A stretch of 10,165 bases of DNA, taken from NCBI GenBank assembly GCA_037141055.1, contig JBAXDH010000134.1, positions 1-10,165 on the forward strand, written 5' to 3'. Origin of the DNA: CAIVAT01 sp037141055. Lineage in GTDB: Bacteria > Bacteroidota > Bacteroidia > Bacteroidales > FEN-979. Numbering within the stretch: the stretch's first letter is position 1; each line of letters begins with the position of its first letter. This document shows, one piece after another, positions 5,362 to 10,165 of the stretch. The notes beneath the pieces are model-generated. The model saw nothing but the letters and a program-made list of their open reading frames with translations. It made no database searches and was not told the DNA's origin. Made by a program: the position numbers and the translations under genes.

Positions 5362-6473
5362 AAAAAACAGTCAATACCGCCGCGCTTGTCATGCTTTGCC
5401 TGATGCTGTCCAGCTGGGGCTCGAAAGGGCATAAAAAGATCAGTCAGAATTTTGCCGCATGCCTGCCTGCTCAAATGACATTCCTGAAGCCAACCTGGAC
5501 CAACTTTGTAATGAATCATGCCATTGATGCTGATTCCCGCAAAGGGCAGGATCCTGATGAATCGCCCCGCCATTACATCGACATCGACAACTACCCGGTA
5601 TTCGTTCAAACCGGCACTATCCCGCAGGCATACGACAGCATTCTTCAGCAGTTCGGCTACTCCTTTGTGATCGACCAGGGCATCCTTCCGTGGGCCACCA
5701 TCAGAACCTTCGACTCCCTGAAAAATTGCTTTCAGCGACGCGACTGGAACAGGTCGCAACTGTTTGCCGCCGATCTTGGCCATTATGTGGGCGACGGGCA
5801 CATGCCGCTGCACATCACCCGGAACTACAACGGCGGGATGACCGGTCAGACGGGAATCCATTCGCGGTATGAAACATCCCTGGTGAGCCGGTATGAAACG
5901 CAGATCGTCTACCCGGCCGATTCAGCCCATTATATCGACAACGTCAGTGGATATGTATTCAACTACCTGTATGCGAATTATGGCTACGTTGACAGCCTCC
6001 TTATCGCCGATTCCTATGCCACAACTGCTGCCGGCGGAACCGGCACCGACGCCTATTACCAGGCCTTATGGGCAAAAACTGGAACTTTCACCAAACTGCT
6101 CATGGAGCATGCCTCCGCATCGCTCGCCAGCCTGGTCTATACGGCATGGGTCCAGGCAGGGAGCCCGATGATGTTTCCGAATGCAATTGGCGAGCCGGGA
6201 AATATTAATCAGCCGGGGCTGGAAAGGATTTATCCGAACCCGGCCTCCCAGAATGTTTGTATCCCGATCTTTGTTTCTGATAATGATGATGTTGTTATTT
6301 TAACGATCTACGACGGTAACGGAAACCTGGTAGAAACGCTGTTAAATAATACCATGACAACAGGTTGCCATCAGATCAACTGGAATGTAAATGGACTTGT
6401 TCCGGGTATTTACTTTTGTAGTATGAAATCAGGCAGATACGGGGCGACGCAAAAAATTATGGTCACGCGGTAG
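5358..6473 (+). CDS. Secreted S1/P1 nuclease / phospholipase C-like zinc enzyme with T9SS sorting domain
   Basis: The 371-residue precursor has a signal peptide (about 1-19); cleavage would leave Trp20 as the mature N-terminus, as in the zinc-dependent phospholipase C/S1-P1 nuclease fold, where the terminal Trp binds metal. Other likely ligands follow the P1 spacing: His25 (mature position 6), Asp57 and His72 (15 apart), His142 and Asp146 (HYVGD), His152, then His168. The final acidic ligand, usually Asp in LHxxWD, is Glu172 here (IHSRYE). Residues about 288-371 form a type A T9SS C-terminal sorting domain, with IYPNPAS, VVILTIYDGNGNLV, GIYF and a basic end, predicting export through the outer membrane. 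The enzyme may cleave nucleic acid or phospholipid phosphodiesters; which one cannot be told by eye. It overlaps the SirB1-like gene by four bases. The nearby nucleoside phosphorylase makes a nucleotide-scavenging role plausible, but this is inferred. Confidence 0.88.
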   Translation: MKKTVNTAALVMLCLMLSSWGSKGHKKISQNFAACLPAQMTFLKPTWTNFVMNHAIDADSRKGQDPDESPRHYIDIDNYPVFVQTGTIPQAYDSILQQFGYSFVIDQGILPWATIRTFDSLKNCFQRRDWNRSQLFAADLGHYVGDGHMPLHITRNYNGGMTGQTGIHSRYETSLVSRYETQIVYPADSAHYIDNVSGYVFNYLYANYGYVDSLLIADSYATTAAGGTGTDAYYQALWAKTGTFTKLLMEHASASLASLVYTAWVQAGSPMMFPNAIGEPGNINQPGLERIYPNPASQNVCIPIFVSDNDDVVILTIYDGNGNLVETLLNNTMTTGCHQINWNVNGLVPGIYFCSMKSGRYGATQKIMVTR

Positions 6474-6552
6474 CCAATGATTTTGCCACACCCCTTCGGG
6501 ATTGAATTGGCCATCATAATTATTCGGACGCGCATTCCGTTTACATGTATCA

Positions 6553-6585
6553 TTTGATATCAGGGTGAAAATTGCTTTATATTTG
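6553..6585 (+). promoter_or_regulatory. Bacteroidota -33/-7 promoter for the TPR glycosyltransferase gene
   Basis: TTTG (6553-6556) and TATATTTG (6578-6585) match the Bacteroidota -33 (TTTG) and -7 (TAnnTTTG) elements with a 21-base gap. This is the best-formed promoter in the window. Transcription would start near 6592, giving a leader of about 25 bases before the ATG at 6617. The leader has no Shine-Dalgarno but is A-rich (taataaaccaaagtag). It shows that the downstream gene is probably transcribed separately from the cluster ending at 6473. Confidence 0.7.
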
Positions 6586-6616
6586 TCGGGGGTGAATCGT
6601 TAATAAACCAAAGTAG

Positions 6617-8470
6617 ATGAAAACGGAAAATACAACGGCAACGAAAATTAAAGCCCGGAAAAACCAGGATGTTTTCTGGGATTTCAGGATTTATATCATT
6701 TTAGCGATTACCTGTGCATTGTACATCCCTTCGCTTAAGAACTATTTCGTGAATTGGGACGACATGATGTATGTGATGAACAACGAGATGATTAATGAAT
6801 TTTCAATCTCGAATTTCTTTAAAATGTTCTCTTCATTTTTTATGGGGAATTATCATCCGCTGACAATCATGAGTTTTGCATTCGATCATGCACTTTTCAA
6901 TCTGAATGCAACAGGATACCACCTGCACAACCTCCTGCTTCATCTGGTCAACACGTTGCTTGTATACACGTTCTGCTATCATTTATTGAAGAAAAAGAAC
7001 ACGGTTGCGCTGGTTGCAGCCCTGTTGTTCGGCATTCATCCCATGCATGTTGAATCCGTTGCCTGGATATCCGAAAGGAAGGACCTGCTTTACACGGCAT
7101 ACTTCTTTCTTTCCCTGATATTTTATCTGAAGCACAAAGAAGAACCGGGAAGGAGAATGTATTATGTTCTTTCTATTGTCTTCTTCCTTTTCTCCCTGCT
7201 TTCCAAAGCCCAGGCTGTAACATTATCGCTTGTTCTGCCCCTGATAGATTATTTCTTTTACAACGAGGTATCACGTAAAAGCATTAAAGAGAAAATTCCG
7301 TTTTTTCTATTTTCGCTTTTTTTTGGAATCCTTGCCATCCTTGCACAGAAATCTTCAAACTCGATAAATTCGGTTAGTGTAACGGTGGTTCAAAGTGTTT
7401 TTTACGCTCAGTACAGTCTCTGGGTATATATCGTAAAATTCTTTTTCCCATTCTTTCAGAGTGCTCTTTACGAATACCCGGTTTCTGCTACCGGCACAAC
7501 TCCTTTTTTCATATTCATGTCGCCTTTAATCATTATTCTTATCACCCTTTTCATACTGACAACGCGAAAAAAATGGAAAATCGGAACTTTCTGCATTTTG
7601 TTTTTCATACTCACAATCCTGCCGGTCCTTCAGTTCCTCCCTGTTGGAGAAGCCCTTGTGGCAGAAAGATACACGTACATACCATACGTAGGGCTTAGCA
7701 TCATGGTGGCTGAATTATTTTTTCTGCTCAGGAAGAAAACCATTAGCCCGTCTATGAGGTCAGCTTATCTTTACCTTGGTTTTTTCTTACTTGCACTAAG
7801 TGGGTTCCTTGCCTATGATCGGACAAAGGTATGGAAAGACAGTGAAAGCCTTTGGAGTGACGTTATTAAAAAAAATCCGGCATCTGTTACAGCTTATGTA
7901 AACAGGTCGTTCATTTTTTTCGAGAACAAGGATTATGATAAGACTATTCAGGATTGCAACGATGGTTTGAATGTTGATCCAAACTATTTTAAACTTTATG
8001 CGAACAAAGCTGCTGCTTACAAATCCAAACATGAATATGACAGTGCCATAGTGAACTACACCAAAGCGATTGCAAAAAACCCGATGTATTACATAAGCTA
8101 TTTGAACAGGGGGGCGGTGTATACGGACGACCTGAAAAACTACAGCCTTGGCATTGCGGATTTTAAAGTCTTTTTAAACGTTAAACCAGATGATCCCGGC
8201 TGCAATTACAACATGGCCGTTGCTTATTACCAGAGCAAAAAGTATGACAGTGCAATGATCCATTGCATGAATTCTCTCAGAATAAAACCTGACGATGCAC
8301 GGTCTAATTTTCTTGCAGCCAAACTGGGCGAATTACAGGGTGATTTTCAGAAGGCTTTTTCGTTTGGATCAAAAGCAAAGCAGCTTGGGTTCGATGTCAG
8401 GGAAACAGACTTAAAAACATGGGAGCAAAAGGCAGGGAATTTTACCGGCACATTGAAGAAACCCCGCTAA
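6617..8470 (+). CDS. GT-C-type membrane glycosyltransferase with C-terminal TPRs (TMTC-like)
   Basis: The 617-residue product is an integral membrane protein with roughly 11-12 hydrophobic segments between 24 and 400, then a soluble tail of about five tetratricopeptide repeats (about 424-592). An acidic pair, NWDDMMYV (46-53), lies in the loop after the first helix, where GT-C enzymes keep their catalytic acid. Further conserved-looking loops are NYHPLTIMSF (78-87), GYHLHNLLLHLVN (100-112), GIHPMHVESVAWISERKDLL (139-158) and EALVAERYTYIP (345-356). This layout is that of TMTC-like proteins; the eukaryotic members transfer O-mannose, and bacterial members are mostly annotated only as TPR proteins. 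It probably uses a lipid-linked sugar donor at the inner membrane to modify an exported protein or glycan. Donor and acceptor are unknown. Its stop is 3 bases from the stop of the convergent Wzy-like gene. Confidence 0.82.
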   Translation: MKTENTTATKIKARKNQDVFWDFRIYIILAITCALYIPSLKNYFVNWDDMMYVMNNEMINEFSISNFFKMFSSFFMGNYHPLTIMSFAFDHALFNLNATGYHLHNLLLHLVNTLLVYTFCYHLLKKKNTVALVAALLFGIHPMHVESVAWISERKDLLYTAYFFLSLIFYLKHKEEPGRRMYYVLSIVFFLFSLLSKAQAVTLSLVLPLIDYFFYNEVSRKSIKEKIPFFLFSLFFGILAILAQKSSNSINSVSVTVVQSVFYAQYSLWVYIVKFFFPFFQSALYEYPVSATGTTPFFIFMSPLIIILITLFILTTRKKWKIGTFCILFFILTILPVLQFLPVGEALVAERYTYIPYVGLSIMVAELFFLLRKKTISPSMRSAYLYLGFFLLALSGFLAYDRTKVWKDSESLWSDVIKKNPASVTAYVNRSFIFFENKDYDKTIQDCNDGLNVDPNYFKLYANKAAAYKSKHEYDSAIVNYTKAIAKNPMYYISYLNRGAVYTDDLKNYSLGIADFKVFLNVKPDDPGCNYNMAVAYYQSKKYDSAMIHCMNSLRIKPDDARSNFLAAKLGELQGDFQKAFSFGSKAKQLGFDVRETDLKTWEQKAGNFTGTLKKPR

Positions 8471-8473
8471 TTG

Positions 8474-10165
8474 TCAGTGCCCTTTGCAAAAGCGCTGTAC
8501 GTTGTTAATGGCATCCTTGTTTCCCTGCGTAGCGGCATTTTGAAAATTTTTGCAGGCAGCTTCTGCCTGACCCAACGCCTTGAAGCATAACCCGCGAAGG
8601 TTGAGGAGGTCTGGTGTGCTGTTTCCCAATTCGATGGAGCGGTCGATGTCGCTGATGCAATTTTTAAATTCCTTTCCGTAATAATAACAATAGGCCCTGC
8701 CGGCATACACAATGGCCACGCGGGGTTCTTTGCTGATGAATTCGTTCAGGTATTTCAGGGCTTCCGGGTATTTTTTATCAGCTAGATTTGCCATTGCATT
8801 CGAATAGATCTTTTGTAGCGGAAAAATCTTTTCATCCCTCTGAAGTTTAATTTTTTCCAGCAACAGCGTGGAATCCTCGGGAAACTGCTTTAATGCTGAA
8901 TAAATAGTTTGGAAAGCTTTTTGATAATTGCAAGATTCCCGGTATAACATCGTTAAATCAAGCCAGGCCTGTTTGTTTTGCTTTTCATTCGCAAGAAATT
9001 CTGTCATCATTTTAATAGATTCCGCTTGTCTGTTTCGAGCATTAAGGATATTGCAGATAATTCCAACAGCCGTGGACTGGCGGGGTTTTATGTCATGAAC
9101 TTTATTGGCATATGCAAGGGCACTATCATTATTCCCCATTTTAGAAAATGCAACGGCCATAAATAATTCACGCCTGCCTAAATATGGGTTTGAGTTATCC
9201 GGACGTAGGATATTAATGGCATCCTGATATTTCCCTTCACCTATCAGATATCGTGATTTGCATATGAAGATTGGGTCGGCTGCTGCAGAGGAGACATTGA
9301 GATAGGACCCAGGATCTTGTTTTAGCAATTTGGATGCATATGAGAGTTTGTCCTGCCTTAGATCTTCATTAGCAATAAACTGCAATTTTAAAGTATTAAA
9401 GTTGAGTAAAAGGATGTAGGAAGCCCCCAGGAGGGCGAGAACTGGAATAAATTGTATCAGATAAATCAAGCTGAAATTTATTAATTTTCCTGTACCTATG
9501 TGTATCGGCGAAAAAGCGATGCCAGCCCCAATGAATATTGCGAAAATGGATTGTATTTCAGGTCTGTCCGCTGGGAAATTAAAAAAAGCATCGAAACTAT
9601 AACACAATATGCCAAATGCCGGGACGAAAAGGTATGCACCCGAGTCCTCGGTTCTATCAGGCTTGAAAAATGCATTCAGGAAATTTCTAAAAAGGAAGAA
9701 AAATAATGAAATGAAAAGAAGACCACCGAAAACACCTGTTTCCGTTGTAATCTCAATGAAATCATTATGGTTTTTGAACATAAAAGTAAAATCAGAACTG
9801 GTTGGATTTTCATATTTCAGAACCCGGATTTTCCAGTTGCCGATGCCAACTCCAAGCAACGGATCCTGCTTAAATAATATCGCTGATCTTTTCCATGAGT
9901 CAATTCGCAATAAAGTGGAAATCTCCCTTGATGAAATCGTAGATAACCTTTCCGTTACTGCCGCATTGTATGTTTTATCAGTGTTTTTGGGATAGAGGTA
10001 GGTTTGAGTGATGGCAAATATTGCAAATGAGCTTAGGAGCGCTCCCAGCAAAATTGATGGAGATTTAAATCGGCTTGATATATTGTTATGCCTGTTCACA
10101 ATGAACAAAAAAAAACAATAGGTGAAAGAAACGAAAATCAAGCCAAGGTAAAAAGCCCTTGTGCT
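8474..10165 (-). CDS. O-antigen ligase/polymerase (Wzy_C-like) with C-terminal TPRs, N-terminus off window
   Basis: The frame stays open through the right edge, so 563 C-terminal codons are present and the start is missing. A TTG at 10141 is only an internal Leu codon. Numbering from the window edge, hydrophobic stretches lie near 1-24, 38-58, 146-160, 178-190, 203-222 and 228-256. The Wzy_C/O-antigen ligase signature is R87-x3-W91, then DPLLGVGIGNW (101-111), a loop with KNHNDFIE (131-138) and ETGVFGG. This family joins or polymerises lipid-linked glycans on the periplasmic face; relatives also glycosylate proteins. A TPR region follows (about 298-563), ending in ACKNFQNAATQGNKDA and FCKGH, a tail typical of Bacteroidota TPR proteins. 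The missing part should hold the first membrane helices. It converges on the TMTC-like gene with 3 bases between stops, so no room exists for a separate terminator. Confidence 0.85.
   Translation of the reverse strand, partial: STRAFYLGLIFVSFTYCFFLFIVNRHNNISSRFKSPSILLGALLSSFAIFAITQTYLYPKNTDKTYNAAVTERLSTISSREISTLLRIDSWKRSAILFKQDPLLGVGIGNWKIRVLKYENPTSSDFTFMFKNHNDFIEITTETGVFGGLLFISLFFFLFRNFLNAFFKPDRTEDSGAYLFVPAFGILCYSFDAFFNFPADRPEIQSIFAIFIGAGIAFSPIHIGTGKLINFSLIYLIQFIPVLALLGASYILLLNFNTLKLQFIANEDLRQDKLSYASKLLKQDPGSYLNVSSAAADPIFICKSRYLIGEGKYQDAINILRPDNSNPYLGRRELFMAVAFSKMGNNDSALAYANKVHDIKPRQSTAVGIICNILNARNRQAESIKMMTEFLANEKQNKQAWLDLTMLYRESCNYQKAFQTIYSALKQFPEDSTLLLEKIKLQRDEKIFPLQKIYSNAMANLADKKYPEALKYLNEFISKEPRVAIVYAGRAYCYYYGKEFKNCISDIDRSIELGNSTPDLLNLRGLCFKALGQAEAACKNFQNAATQGNKDAINNVQRFCKGH

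Noticed and set aside
5268..5861. 197-codon minus-strand frame
   Set aside because: It is antisense to the well-supported SirB1-like and zinc enzyme genes and shows no domain.
6473..6511. Possible terminator after the secreted enzyme: gccaat/attggc arms with an inner ccc-ttc-ggg hairpin
   Set aside because: The stems are only 6 and 3 bp and no T-run follows, so it cannot be told from chance.
10139..10141. TTG as the start of the Wzy_C-like protein
   Set aside because: The frame continues upstream to the window edge within a hydrophobic helix (STRAFYLGLIFVSF), so this is an internal Leu codon.

Overview
The window looks like chromosomal DNA from a member of the Bacteroidota, probably an uncultured free-living or environmental lineage of moderate GC. 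Four things point there. One secreted enzyme ends in a type IX secretion (T9SS) sorting domain. Several gene starts lie just downstream of a Bacteroidota-type -7 box (TAnnTTTG). Gene starts lack Shine-Dalgarno sequences. The left end carries the GC-rich short-hairpin intergenic repeats often seen in these genomes. I saw no tRNA, rRNA, CRISPR array, transposase or phage gene.

Layout: positions 1-431 are non-coding. They hold a compound repeat element: three tandem 34-bp units, several short GC-rich hairpins, a flanking direct repeat, and a strong 14-bp-stem hairpin at the end of cinA. Positions 432-2551 (minus) are a two-gene operon: an ABC-exporter-type membrane domain with no ATPase, then cinA, overlapping by ATGA. 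A compact divergent promoter region separates it from a plus-strand lipoprotein gene (to 3474). That lipoprotein contains two copies of one domain; the first keeps an HExxE plus His pattern and the second has lost both histidines.

Positions 3515-6473 (plus) carry a uridine-phosphorylase-like nucleoside phosphorylase, a SirB1-family transglutaminase-like protein, and a secreted S1/P1-nuclease/phospholipase C-like zinc enzyme with a T9SS tail. The last two overlap by ATGA. A cluster of perfect GC-rich palindromes in 21-bp tandem units separates the phosphorylase from the SirB1-like gene and extends that gene's frame artificially upstream. Nucleoside phosphorylase and a possible nuclease in one gene string could fit nucleotide scavenging, but this is only inference.

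Positions 6617-10165 are visibly more AT-rich. They carry two large convergent genes separated by 3 bp: a multi-spanning GT-C-type glycosyltransferase with C-terminal TPRs (similar in layout to eukaryotic TMTC proteins), and an O-antigen ligase/polymerase (Wzy_C-like) protein, also with C-terminal TPRs, which runs off the right edge. Both are likely to act in extracytoplasmic glycan transfer.

I found no clear new multi-gene system. The most unusual items are the duplicated putative metal-binding lipoprotein, the two palindromic repeat arrays, the orphan ABC membrane domain coupled to cinA, and the paired membrane-glycosyltransferase/TPR genes.
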